Assembly (NCBI RefSeq): GCF_003014595.1
Contig: NZ_PYGK01000012.1
Coordinates: 1-64,000, forward strand
DNA: 64,000 bases
DNA from: Chitinophaga ginsengisoli
GTDB taxonomy: Bacteria > Bacteroidota > Bacteroidia > Chitinophagales > Chitinophagaceae
Direction of reading: 5' to 3'
Shown here: piece after piece, positions 26,069 to 34,509 of the stretch
How positions within the stretch are numbered: the first letter of the stretch is position 1
Layout: the number at the start of each line of letters is the position of its first letter
Notes under the pieces: model-generated
Database searches by the model: none
What the model was told of the DNA's origin: nothing
The model's input: only the letters and a program-made list of their open reading frames with translations
Translations under genes and position numbers: made by a program

Positions 26069-26902
26069 ATGAAGCACCTGCTTTATATATTCATCGCCGT
26101 TTGTATCTGCTCCTGCTCACCCAAATTATCCACCCTTACGGGAGATAATCATATTGCACCGCTTCCGGACACTGCTTTTGTAGTAGTCCTTAGTCCGGAC
26201 GACCGCTACAACGGTAATGGCAAAATAGCTGTTATCAATTCCTCTGACGCCAACATTACCCCAGCCTGCACCTACGATGAGATCATTGCCAGGTTTAAGC
26301 AGGTAGCCAGGGCACAGGGCGCCAATCTCGTAAAAATAACCAGCTATAAGAAACCGGCGTTTAAAGGGGACTGTGATAAGATGACCGCAAGGCTATATAA
26401 AGTTGATAACGTAAAGGCCTATGAGCAGAAATTTGACTGGAGCGCCGACCGTAAACTGAGCTGGGAAGATTACAAAGGAACACCCGCACCTGACAGGGAC
26501 ACCAACGTAGCTGCCAGAACATCCTGCCGCTTCGGTATACGGATCGACACTATGTATGCATCAGGCATCCGCGTAGTGGTGACCAATGAATTCATCTGTC
26601 ACCAGAGCAGTGTAAGACCCGGACGGAAAACACCGGCATTGCTGGCACATGAACAATTGCATTTTGACCTGTGTGAAGTATATGCAAGAATGCTGCGGAA
26701 ACAACTGGCCAATACTGAACTGACCCCAGCCAATATTAACAAAGTATCAACGGATACCTTCCTCGAAACATACAAGATATACAAGGAAAGCCAGTGGGCT
26801 TACGATGAAGAAACCCTACATGGGCTGAAGCCCCAGGCCCAGGCGCACTGGAAGGAACGTATAGAGAAAGAACTGGCCGCCCTGGACGAGTATAAATATT
26901 AA
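26069..26902 (+). CDS. DUF922 lipoprotein with HExxH motif (putative zinc protease)
   Basis: 277 residues. The lipoprotein signal ends near CICSC (Cys16). The first half is a YcfL/SecB-unrelated beta domain; the second half (about 115-277) has FDWSADRKLSWEDYKGTP and LLAHEQLHFDLCEVYARML with HEQLH at 194-198, the DUF922 signature. Family members are annotated as Zn-dependent proteases on the basis of this motif; activity has not been shown for this protein. It is divergent from the kinase gene and ends 88 bp before a TonB receptor gene. Confidence 0.85.
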   Translation: MKHLLYIFIAVCICSCSPKLSTLTGDNHIAPLPDTAFVVVLSPDDRYNGNGKIAVINSSDANITPACTYDEIIARFKQVARAQGANLVKITSYKKPAFKGDCDKMTARLYKVDNVKAYEQKFDWSADRKLSWEDYKGTPAPDRDTNVAARTSCRFGIRIDTMYASGIRVVVTNEFICHQSSVRPGRKTPALLAHEQLHFDLCEVYARMLRKQLANTELTPANINKVSTDTFLETYKIYKESQWAYDEETLHGLKPQAQAHWKERIEKELAALDEYKY

Positions 26903-26908
26903 CCTTGT

Positions 26909-26937
26909 TTAACATTAAAGCAAGGCATATTAACCTG
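26909..26937 (+). promoter_or_regulatory. Conserved 29-bp element upstream of the TonB receptor gene
   Basis: The element starts TTAACATTAAAG and ends CATATTAACCTG. It matches 26 of 29 positions of a minus-strand element at 32072-32100 upstream of the GLPGLI gene. In both places the next 19 nt are followed by a degenerate -7 box (TACCTTCA here). TATTAACCT is also repeated at 26897 and 26928. A likely activator-binding site. Confidence 0.65.
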
Positions 26938-26989
26938 CTTTTGCAGATGGTGGATCTACCTTCATATTATTCACGAAGTACCTACCATC

Positions 26990-29806
26990 ATGCAAAAAAA
27001 CTACTTACTATTACTTATCGCCTGCTGTTTTACATTCGCTGCTTATGGCCAACGGAACGGCAGCATTAAAGGCACGGTATCCGATACCATTTCCGAACAG
27101 CCGGTAGCATCTGCCACCATTACGCTGTTCAGAAAAGCAGATTCTTCCCTGGTCAGCTTTACCATGACCGACAATAAAGGCGCCTTTCGACTGACGGACA
27201 TTCCCAATGGCAATTACCGCCTGCTGATCACCCATATAAAATACCATAATGCCATCCTGCCTGTTAATATCAATGCCAGCAATCCTCACATTAGCCTCAA
27301 CAATATCCTGTTGCATGACCTGAGCAGAACACTCAGTGAAGTCGAGGTAAATGCTGAAGCGCCACCTGTTACGCTCCTCGGCGATACCGTTCAATATAAC
27401 GCAGGATCGTTTAAAACACCGCCTAATGCGAGCGTAGAACAACTGCTAAAGAAAATGCCCGGTATACAGGTGGACAAAGATGGTATCGTAAAAGCCCAGG
27501 GACAGAAAGTCAACCGGGTGCTGGTGGATGGCAAGGAATTTTTCGGTACCGATCCTAAAGTGGCTACCAAAAACCTGCCTGCAGATGCTATTGATAAGGT
27601 GCAGGTATATGACCGCCTGAGTGATGCTGCCCAGTTAACCGGCTTTGATGATGGCAACAGCGAAAAGACCATTAACCTTAAACTTAAACAGGATAAGAGG
27701 AAAGGCATGTTCGGTAAGGCAAATGCAGGTGGGGGTACCAACGACAGGTACGAAGGGCGTTTTAATATCAACTCCTTCAAAGGCGCCAGACAGCTTTCTG
27801 TTATTGGCCTGGGCAATAATACCAATGCGGAAGGCTTTTCTTTTATGGACCTTATGAACTTCAGCGGAGAACTGGACCGCATGCGTCAGGGAGGTGGGAA
27901 TGCCAGCTTCGCTATTAACGCGGATAATCCTGTCAGCGCCTTAACAGGAACAGGCAGCAATAACGGCATCAAAACCATCTGGGGAGGTGGGATCAATTAC
28001 AATAACATCATCGGTAATAAAACCGACCTTACCGGCAGTTACTTTTACAACCGTTACAATCCTTACAGGGAGAGCAGTGTGCAACGCCAGTATTTTCTGC
28101 CCGATTCTTCCTATTTCTATAACCAATATTCTACCAGCGATAACCTGAACAATAGTCACCGTGTGAACCTTGGGGCCGACATCGCCATAGACTCCTTCCA
28201 TTCACTCAAAATATCGTCTTCCGCCGGTTACCAGGAAGCCCGGAATAAAAGCCACAGCACCTATGAAACGCTTTGGGGAGACAAACAACCGGCGAACCAG
28301 GGATTCAGTGATAACTCATCTGCCGGACATGGCACCAACTTCCGTAACGACATACTATTCCGGAAAAGATTTCCGCTACAAGGCAGGACCTTTTCACTGG
28401 GGCTGCAAACTAGCCTGAACAACAGCGAAAATAAGGGCAGCCTGTTTTCAGCCAATCATTTCTATAATCATGGTGCCTCTCAGCCGGATTATGACTCTAT
28501 CAACCAGATCAACAACACGCAAAGCGATCTTAAAAGTTATGCACTCCGCGCAGTCTACACAGAACCGCTTTTCAAACGCTCCCTGCTGGAATTAAGCCTT
28601 AGCCGTAGTAATACCAGCAGCAGCTCAGATAAAACAACCTATGACTATAATAGTCAGACGGGGAAATTTGACCGCTTGAATGAAGACCTGACCAATAACT
28701 TCGAAAACACGTATGGCTATACCAACGCAGGCATCCGCTTCCGCACGAAACAGAATAAGTTCAGCCTCGCCGCAGGACTTAACTGGCAGTATGCGACCCT
28801 GGAAGGAAACATCATCGCAGGTATAAAAGATTCGGTTATCCGTAAGACCTTCACCAACATACTGCCATCACTCCGGTTCAAATACGATTTCACCCGTTAC
28901 CGGCATCTTGGCATCAACTATGCCGCCCTCACCAATCAGCCAAGTGTATCGCAGTTACAACCCGTTCCTGATATTTCGGACCCCTTGAATATCCGCGATG
29001 GTAATCCCTACCTGAAACAGGAATTTACGCATGCGGTACAGCTGAACTATATGTCGGTCGATCCATTCAGGAACAAAAACCTCTTTGCCTTCTTCAACCT
29101 GCAGGAAACGCAGAACAAGATAGTGGATGCACATATGGTGGATTCTTCGGGTGTCAAACATACCATGCCGGTGAACGTAAACGGCGCATACAATATGACC
29201 GGCTCCATTAATTGGGGATTCCCGCTGCGTGCATTAAAAGGCACCATCAATTTCAACAACAATATGGGATATAGTAAAACGGAACAGTTCATCAATACGG
29301 TATCTAACACCATCCGCACCTTTACGCTAGGCCCCGCGATGCGTATGGACCTCTCCCCGACTGACAAACTGGACATCTCCTTCAACGCGGGATTCAATTA
29401 CTACAACACTGTCTATTCCCTTCAATCTGCCCTCAATACCAACTATTTTTCCCAGCAGTACGAAGGCGAGGTATACTGGCAGCTACCGGCCAATTTTCAG
29501 CTGAGTACAAACTTTACGTACACACTCAACAGCCATCGTGCAGCTGGCTTCAACACCAATATTCCATTGTGGAATGCCTCCTTTAGCCGCCAGTTCCCGC
29601 GTTTTAACCGGGGAGAACTAAAACTGAGTGTCAATGACCTGCTGAACAGGAACATCGGCGTCAATCGCAGCAGCAACCAGAACTATATTGAAGACAGCCG
29701 GACAAAGACCCTGCAACGGTTCTTCCTGCTGAGCTTTACTTACAACCTCACTAAAACATCTACCGCCAGGACAGCACGAGACGGTATACTGATGATGCGG
29801 CGCTAG
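26990..29806 (+). CDS. TonB-dependent receptor, outer-membrane beta-barrel (OMP_b-brl_3) type
   Basis: 938 residues. The signal peptide ends near AAYGQ (residue 20), then a carboxypeptidase-regulatory-like domain (about 24-110, GSIKGTVSDTISEQPVASATITLF) and a plug-like region (GDTVQYNAGSFKTPPNASVEQLLKKMPGIQVDKDG, VLVDGKEFFGTDPK). A long barrel shows alternating aromatic strands to the C-terminus, with a degenerate terminal strand (FLLSFTYNL then a polar tail). This architecture differs from SusC and has no SusD partner. In Bacteroidota, genes of this type commonly occur near GLPGLI proteins, and here a GLPGLI gene carries the same upstream element. The ligand is unknown. Confidence 0.9.
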   Translation: MQKNYLLLLIACCFTFAAYGQRNGSIKGTVSDTISEQPVASATITLFRKADSSLVSFTMTDNKGAFRLTDIPNGNYRLLITHIKYHNAILPVNINASNPHISLNNILLHDLSRTLSEVEVNAEAPPVTLLGDTVQYNAGSFKTPPNASVEQLLKKMPGIQVDKDGIVKAQGQKVNRVLVDGKEFFGTDPKVATKNLPADAIDKVQVYDRLSDAAQLTGFDDGNSEKTINLKLKQDKRKGMFGKANAGGGTNDRYEGRFNINSFKGARQLSVIGLGNNTNAEGFSFMDLMNFSGELDRMRQGGGNASFAINADNPVSALTGTGSNNGIKTIWGGGINYNNIIGNKTDLTGSYFYNRYNPYRESSVQRQYFLPDSSYFYNQYSTSDNLNNSHRVNLGADIAIDSFHSLKISSSAGYQEARNKSHSTYETLWGDKQPANQGFSDNSSAGHGTNFRNDILFRKRFPLQGRTFSLGLQTSLNNSENKGSLFSANHFYNHGASQPDYDSINQINNTQSDLKSYALRAVYTEPLFKRSLLELSLSRSNTSSSSDKTTYDYNSQTGKFDRLNEDLTNNFENTYGYTNAGIRFRTKQNKFSLAAGLNWQYATLEGNIIAGIKDSVIRKTFTNILPSLRFKYDFTRYRHLGINYAALTNQPSVSQLQPVPDISDPLNIRDGNPYLKQEFTHAVQLNYMSVDPFRNKNLFAFFNLQETQNKIVDAHMVDSSGVKHTMPVNVNGAYNMTGSINWGFPLRALKGTINFNNNMGYSKTEQFINTVSNTIRTFTLGPAMRMDLSPTDKLDISFNAGFNYYNTVYSLQSALNTNYFSQQYEGEVYWQLPANFQLSTNFTYTLNSHRAAGFNTNIPLWNASFSRQFPRFNRGELKLSVNDLLNRNIGVNRSSNQNYIEDSRTKTLQRFFLLSFTYNLTKTSTARTARDGILMMRR

Positions 29807-29831
29807 GAATACACTTCCTATACACCAAAAA

Positions 29832-29853
29832 GGGCTGACCAAAAGGTCAGCCC
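29832..29853. terminator. Bidirectional terminator between convergent genes
   Basis: A perfect 9-bp stem (GGGCTGACC / GGTCAGCCC) with an AAAA loop and preceding A-run lies 26 nt after the TonB receptor stop. A second weaker stem (TGAAAGT / ACTTTCA, 29862-29881) follows. Confidence 0.8.
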
Positions 29854-29912
29854 CCGCCTGTTGAAAGTCCGCCAACTTTCAGGCCAATTCACTGCTCACG
29901 CTGTATATCGTA

Positions 29913-30965
29913 CTATTTAGCGAAGTTGTTCACCTCAATAATGGCATCTGCGAATGCCTGCGGCGCTTCCTGCGGAAGATTATGACCTATACCGCCAGTG
30001 ATGGTATGATGTGCGTATTTGCCTTTAAATTTAGCCGCATATGCAGCAGGATCAGGATGAGGAGCACCATTGGCATCCCCCTCAAGGGTCACACTTGGTA
30101 TTGTAATAGCAGGACCGGTAGCCAGTTTCTTTTCCAGTTCATCATACTTTGCTTCTCCTTTGGTCAGGCCCAGCCTCCAGCGGTAATTGTCAATAACGAT
30201 CTGTACATGGTCAGGATTATCAAACGCAGTGGCTGACTGATTGTAAGTGCTATCACTGAAGTGCCATGTTGGGGATGCCAGCTGCCAGATCAGCTTATTA
30301 AAATCGCGGGTATTAGCGGCATATCCGGCACGACCACGTTCTGTTGCGAAGTAGAACTGATACCACCATAACAGTTCCGCCTTAGGAGGCAGCGGTGCCT
30401 TGTTAGCCTGTTGGCTGCCGATCAGATAACCACTTACAGATACCAGGCCTTTTACGCGTTCAGGCCACAAGGCCGCCATGATATCTGCAGTACGGGCGCC
30501 CCAATCGAATCCCCCTACCACTGCTTTCTTAATCTTCAATGCATCCATAAAGGCAATGATATCTACTGCCACTACGGATTGTTGTCCGTTACGGGGTGTT
30601 GCTGCAGAAAGGAAACGTGTGGTACCATAACCGCGCAGATAAGGGATTAATACCCTGAAGCCTTTGGCAGCCAGTATGTCTGATACTTCTTTATAGCTAT
30701 AGATATCATATGGCCAGCCATGGAGAAGGATAACAGGCTCGCCGTCAGCAGGCCCTGCCTCTACATAACCGACGTCAAGTACACCTGCCTTAATTTGTCT
30801 GATATGATCAAATGATGTGTTGCTAGCTGTAGTTGCAGTACTGCTCTCAATAGCAGATGCCTGTCTGTGCTGTGCCTGTGCTGTATTTAAATTGCTCAGT
30901 CCTAATGCTGCGAAGATCAAAATCGCTCCTAAAAAACGACGGCCAAAGTTTGTTCTCTTGTTCAT
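29913..30965 (-). CDS. Exported alpha/beta hydrolase, epoxide hydrolase / dehalogenase-like
   Basis: With the ATG at 30965 the protein has 350 residues and a signal peptide (FLGAILIFAALGLSNLNTAQAQ). The alpha/beta-hydrolase core has the oxyanion motif HGWP (82-85), an aspartate nucleophile in GGFDWGA (Asp154) and catalytic His328 in GIGHN. Asp as nucleophile points to epoxide hydrolases and haloalkane dehalogenases rather than esterases. The frame is open further upstream to 31052, but a strong promoter at 31028-31058 places the transcript start downstream of that codon. The gene stands alone with its own promoter. The substrate is unknown. Confidence 0.9.
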   Translation of the reverse strand: MNKRTNFGRRFLGAILIFAALGLSNLNTAQAQHRQASAIESSTATTASNTSFDHIRQIKAGVLDVGYVEAGPADGEPVILLHGWPYDIYSYKEVSDILAAKGFRVLIPYLRGYGTTRFLSAATPRNGQQSVVAVDIIAFMDALKIKKAVVGGFDWGARTADIMAALWPERVKGLVSVSGYLIGSQQANKAPLPPKAELLWWYQFYFATERGRAGYAANTRDFNKLIWQLASPTWHFSDSTYNQSATAFDNPDHVQIVIDNYRWRLGLTKGEAKYDELEKKLATGPAITIPSVTLEGDANGAPHPDPAAYAAKFKGKYAHHTITGGIGHNLPQEAPQAFADAIIEVNNFAK

Positions 30966-31027
30966 AGTATTTTCAATTAACGTTGTCAAGTTGTTTACCA
31001 TTCTACCCATTTGCTTGCCCTGCATAA

Positions 31028-31058
31028 CAAAAGTAGATGGACGCAGGTTCAACGCAAA
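31028..31058 (-). promoter_or_regulatory. Promoter of the alpha/beta hydrolase gene
   Basis: Minus-strand TTTG (31058-31055), a 19-nt spacer and TACTTTTG (31035-31028) match the Bacteroidota consensus fully. The leader to the ATG at 30965 is about 57 nt. Confidence 0.75.
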
Positions 31059-31175
31059 TCACAGATACCGTAAACCAGACATAATCGTCCGTGAATTAGA
31101 CAAGGCTGGGACCGAAAATTGACTAAAACCAACATATGGGGTCGGAAGTCGGGAGGAACAGGAAATGGGGCTACA

Positions 31176-31209
31176 CAAAAAAAAGCCCCATTTCCTCGCG
31201 GAAACGGGG
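31176..31209 (-). terminator. Rho-independent terminator after the GLPGLI gene
   Basis: On the minus strand, CCCCGTTTCC pairs with GGAAATGGGG (one G-U) around a GCGA tetraloop and is followed by a run of eight T. The 3' arm can alternatively pair with AGCCCCATTTCC further on (31172-31161), making a second mutually exclusive 12-bp stem. Confidence 0.85.
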
Positions 31210-31229
31210 CCGGTTTAATCACCTTTGAT

Positions 31230-32024
31230 TTAGTGATCAAATTCCATTCTTCTCACTCTGCCGCCGTTATTACGTTGCATTTCTGCAAATATTTTATCCC
31301 GCTCCCCTTCAAATTCCTTCTCAGTAACCTTTTTACCTTTGGATGGTGGCTTGATGGCTGTCAGCTCCACCTTTTCGGATATTTCCTCCGCTTTATACAC
31401 AATGCGGCCGTTTTTGATGTCCATACCCAGTATAAGGCCCGGTAACTGTCCGGGGTGTTCGGGACCAGCGGATACCGGAACAGACAGCGTGAACCAGGCA
31501 ACAATCTCCGACGTATCGGCTTCATCTTTCATTTTCATCTCTCCGTTTTCCAACCTCATCGAGGACCGTTTACCGATCAATTGGGCCACCGCCTGCTGAC
31601 AAGGATAATTGAGGATAGTAGTCGTTTTTCCGGTCAGTTTCCAGTTCAGTTTATGGACACTATCTGCCACAATATAGTTCTTCGCCCCAAACTCGCGCTG
31701 CGCTACTACCTGGCCGGTCATGAGATTCACATAGGTCAGATCGTCTGTCCCTGCTTCCATTGTAACAATCCGCATGCCGCCACCTTCCTCGACCTCTGGC
31801 CTGTCTTCCTCCACACTACGGCGCAGGCACTGATCATTCCCGAATAGTACTTCCAGTTTGCTGGTATGTGTACGTGGAAGCAACTGCTGTTCGGGTTCTG
31901 ATGACGTAAGAATGTCCATCATTATCTGTGTTGTGCGCGTATACAATACCTTACCCTGCTTTTGCTGACCGTTGACTGCTATAACCGCCAGACCCAGGGA
32001 GATCGTAAAAATTATCTTTTTCAT
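31230..32024 (-). CDS. GLPGLI-family exported protein
   Basis: 264 residues with a signal peptide (MKKIIFTISLGLAVIAVNGQ). The body is beta-rich and contains the family's namesake motif as PGQLPGLILGM (LPGLI at 194-198), preceded by NYPCQQAVA and EIVAWFTLSVPVSAGPEHPG, all usual for GLPGLI proteins. The family is restricted to Bacteroidota and its role is unknown. A further upstream start at 32072 is possible but would include the promoter region; the ATG at 32024 gives a clean signal peptide. It is divergent from a two-component system and shares its upstream element with the TonB receptor gene at 26990. Confidence 0.9.
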   Translation of the reverse strand: MKKIIFTISLGLAVIAVNGQQKQGKVLYTRTTQIMMDILTSSEPEQQLLPRTHTSKLEVLFGNDQCLRRSVEEDRPEVEEGGGMRIVTMEAGTDDLTYVNLMTGQVVAQREFGAKNYIVADSVHKLNWKLTGKTTTILNYPCQQAVAQLIGKRSSMRLENGEMKMKDEADTSEIVAWFTLSVPVSAGPEHPGQLPGLILGMDIKNGRIVYKAEEISEKVELTAIKPPSKGKKVTEKEFEGERDKIFAEMQRNNGGRVRRMEFDH

Positions 32025-32071
32025 GCTATGTACTTTTATGGAAATAAAGCTATCCAGATCTTCCCGCAACA

Positions 32072-32100
32072 CAGGTTAACATGACTTGATTTAATGTTAA
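32072..32100 (-). promoter_or_regulatory. Conserved 29-bp element upstream of the GLPGLI gene
   Basis: Read on the minus strand it starts TTAACATTAAAT and ends CATGTTAACCTG, matching the element at 26909-26937 at 26 of 29 positions. Nineteen nt later comes TAGCTTTA, one mismatch from TAnnTTTG. On the kinase side, TTAATGTT is repeated at 32091 and 32107 (16 bp apart). It lies between GLPGLI and the two-component genes, where an autoregulating response regulator would bind. Confidence 0.65.
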
Positions 32101-32139
32101 TTTAAGTTAATGTTTCTAACGCGACGGCAAAGGAAATGA

Positions 32140-32147
32140 TACATTTG
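32140..32147 (+). promoter_or_regulatory. -7 element of the two-component operon
   Basis: TACATTTG is an exact TAnnTTTG match. It lies 45 nt before the ATG at 32193 and just after an in-frame ATG at 32136, which is therefore not the start. No good -33 element is seen. Confidence 0.6.
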
Positions 32148-32192
32148 TTCCATGGTGAGCATCCACTATTCCGTATAACAGCTATATATATC

Positions 32193-33677
32193 ATGCGATA
32201 TAAACTTTCCATACCAGTCACTATCTTCCTGATCGCACTGACGATACTGGTAATCACGGTATTTCAGGTATACTGGCTGAACAAGAACTACCAGGAAGAG
32301 AAAAACTTATTCTCCACCCGTACCAATATACTTTTCCGGGAAACGCTTTTTCACCTGCAGGCCTCCAAGCTCAAGCTCGACTCCGGTATTCGTATCACGG
32401 TAGATGACCGGCAGGGAGTCACACGCATCACCAACGTATTGCAGGAACGCCTGAGAGATTCTGCCGGCGTTGCCCGGGCGTCAAATCAGAAAGTACTTAT
32501 GGCCGTAAAGAGCAATCGCGTTTTTCACGATTCACTCAATGCGACGTACGATGACCGGAGGGTTGTTCCCCGTGTCAGGGTTGTCGACTTTCTGGCCGGC
32601 GTAGATTCGCTCCGCGATTCTATTACAGTAAAAGAGATCAGTAACCTTTACAGCCAGACACTGAAGAGAGAGAAAATAAACATGCCATTCACCATTTATA
32701 CAGTTCCTTTCGATACTCTCCGGGATGAAGTAATGCCCTTTCCGAACGATCCCGATGGTAATATAGTAACCATTGGTTTCACAAAACCAATTAGCTATAA
32801 GCTACTTTTTGGTAATAACACCTGGTACCTGCTGCAACGTATCAGCCAGCCTATCCTTATTTCTGTACTCTTACTGGGCATAACAATCCTCTCCTTCCTT
32901 TTGCTCTACAGGAACCTGAAGCAGCAACGGAAGCTGGCGCAACTAAAGAATGATTTTATCAGCAATATTACCCATGAACTGAAAACACCCATTGCCACCG
33001 TGAGTGTAGCTATCGAAGCTTTAAGGAGCTTTGACGCACTGGAGGACAGGGCAACCACCCACGAATATCTCGAGATATCCGCTAATGAAATGCAGCGCCT
33101 GGGATTACTCGTAGATAAAGTGCTGAAACTATCCATGTTCGAAAACCAGGAGATCACTTTAAATAAAGAACAATTTGATCTCAGAACACTGGCTAAAAGT
33201 GTCATGGAATCCATGAGACTACAGTTTGAGAAACACCACGCACATACCAGCATCAAAACAAGCGGGCATAATTTCATTATTACGGCAGATAAACTGCACA
33301 TCACAAGTGTATTATACAACCTGCTGGACAATGCTCTCAAATACAGCGTCAACGATCCGGAGATACTTGTTCATATTCTTGATCATGGCCAATACCTGGA
33401 AATATGCATAACAGACAATGGGGTGGGCATTGCAAAAGAGTACAAAGGAAAAATATTTGAGAAGTTCTTCCGTATTCCCAACGGGAACCGGCATAACATT
33501 AAAGGTTATGGCCTGGGATTGAGTTATGTATCACATATTGTGCAAAGACATATGGGCTTCATAGAAGTAGAAAGTGAACTGAGTAAGGGTAGCACCTTCT
33601 CTGTAAAACTTCCCTTTGTAGAAGCGCCTGTCATTTATTACGATAAAAACCGCCAGATCAGGCGTAAAATGCTCTAA
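32193..33677 (+). CDS. Sensor histidine kinase
   Basis: 494 residues. Two membrane segments (about 7-29 and 219-239) enclose a periplasmic sensor region of about 190 residues with no recognised fold. The cytoplasmic part has the HisKA H-box (FISNITHELKTPIATVS, His261), then the ATPase N box NLLDNALKYS, G1 DNGVGI and G2 GYGLGLSYV. There is no HAMP domain, so TM2 connects directly to the dimerisation helix. It forms an operon with the OmpR-type regulator whose GTG start lies right after the stop. It likely senses an envelope signal. Confidence 0.94.
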   Translation: MRYKLSIPVTIFLIALTILVITVFQVYWLNKNYQEEKNLFSTRTNILFRETLFHLQASKLKLDSGIRITVDDRQGVTRITNVLQERLRDSAGVARASNQKVLMAVKSNRVFHDSLNATYDDRRVVPRVRVVDFLAGVDSLRDSITVKEISNLYSQTLKREKINMPFTIYTVPFDTLRDEVMPFPNDPDGNIVTIGFTKPISYKLLFGNNTWYLLQRISQPILISVLLLGITILSFLLLYRNLKQQRKLAQLKNDFISNITHELKTPIATVSVAIEALRSFDALEDRATTHEYLEISANEMQRLGLLVDKVLKLSMFENQEITLNKEQFDLRTLAKSVMESMRLQFEKHHAHTSIKTSGHNFIITADKLHITSVLYNLLDNALKYSVNDPEILVHILDHGQYLEICITDNGVGIAKEYKGKIFEKFFRIPNGNRHNIKGYGLGLSYVSHIVQRHMGFIEVESELSKGSTFSVKLPFVEAPVIYYDKNRQIRRKML

Positions 33678-33678
33678 G

Positions 33679-34362
33679 GTGAAAACAAAGATTCTATACG
33701 TTGAAGATGAACCATCGCTAGGCAAGATTGTAAAAGAAAGCCTCCAGCGGAGAGGATTTGAAGTAGTCATGGAAAGTGACGGGGCGAATGTATTGGCTGT
33801 ATTCAAACAGAGCAATCCCGCCGTATGCGTGCTCGATATCATGCTGCCTAACAAAGACGGGTTTGAAGTTGCAGAAGAGATCCGGGCCATTGACCCGGGC
33901 GTTCCTATCCTGTTCCTGACAGCTAAAACGCAGACAGAAGATCTTGTAAAAGGTTTTACGCTGGGCGGTAATGATTATATCCGTAAACCTTTCAGTATGG
34001 AAGAACTGATCGTGCGTATTGACAATGTGTTGCGTAAACCTGCAGGAACAACTTCTTCTCCCACTGATCATATTGCTATCGGAAGGTTCCGCTTCTATGC
34101 CAATCGCCAGATACTTGCCAGTGGTCGCGAAGAAAAAAAACTGTCGTATAAGGAAAGTGAGCTGCTGAAACTGTTATACGAAAAACGCAATGGCATCATT
34201 GACAGGAAAGACATACTGGACCTGCTCTGGGGACATGATTCTTTCTTTAACAGCCGGAATCTGGATGTATATATTACCCGGTTACGGGTGCATCTGAAAG
34301 AGGATGAAAATCTACAGATCCTGACGATAAAAGGGGTGGGATACAGGTTTGTATTAGCGTAA
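33679..34362 (+). CDS. OmpR/PhoB-family response regulator
   Basis: 227 residues. The receiver domain carries Asp53 (VLDIMLP), and Lys in IRKPF. The C-terminal winged helix (about 130-227) has KKLSYKESELLKLLYEKRNGIIDRKDILDLLWG and SRNLDVYITRLRVHLKEDENLQILTIKGVGYRF, the PhoB-type trans_reg_C signature. The start is a GTG one base after the kinase stop codon, indicating translational coupling. No in-frame ATG exists before the receiver core, so the GTG is required. It is the best candidate to bind the shared 29-bp elements at 26909 and 32072. Confidence 0.94.
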   Translation: MKTKILYVEDEPSLGKIVKESLQRRGFEVVMESDGANVLAVFKQSNPAVCVLDIMLPNKDGFEVAEEIRAIDPGVPILFLTAKTQTEDLVKGFTLGGNDYIRKPFSMEELIVRIDNVLRKPAGTTSSPTDHIAIGRFRFYANRQILASGREEKKLSYKESELLKLLYEKRNGIIDRKDILDLLWGHDSFFNSRNLDVYITRLRVHLKEDENLQILTIKGVGYRFVLA

Positions 34363-34509
34363 ATAAATTGACGCTGTTACCAAAAACTTTTTTTCATCAA
34401 AAACACAGTATAATCACTCATATATACCAAACGGCTCTACTGAAAGTTGGCCGTTTCAAAAATCCTGTATAGATTAGCGTCGTTAAAATTTAACCCACAA
34501 ACCTATACA

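Noticed and set aside
32136..32192. Upstream ATG for the sensor kinase
   Set aside because: A TACATTTG promoter box at 32140-32147 lies inside this extension, and the ATG at 32193 is followed directly by a membrane segment.
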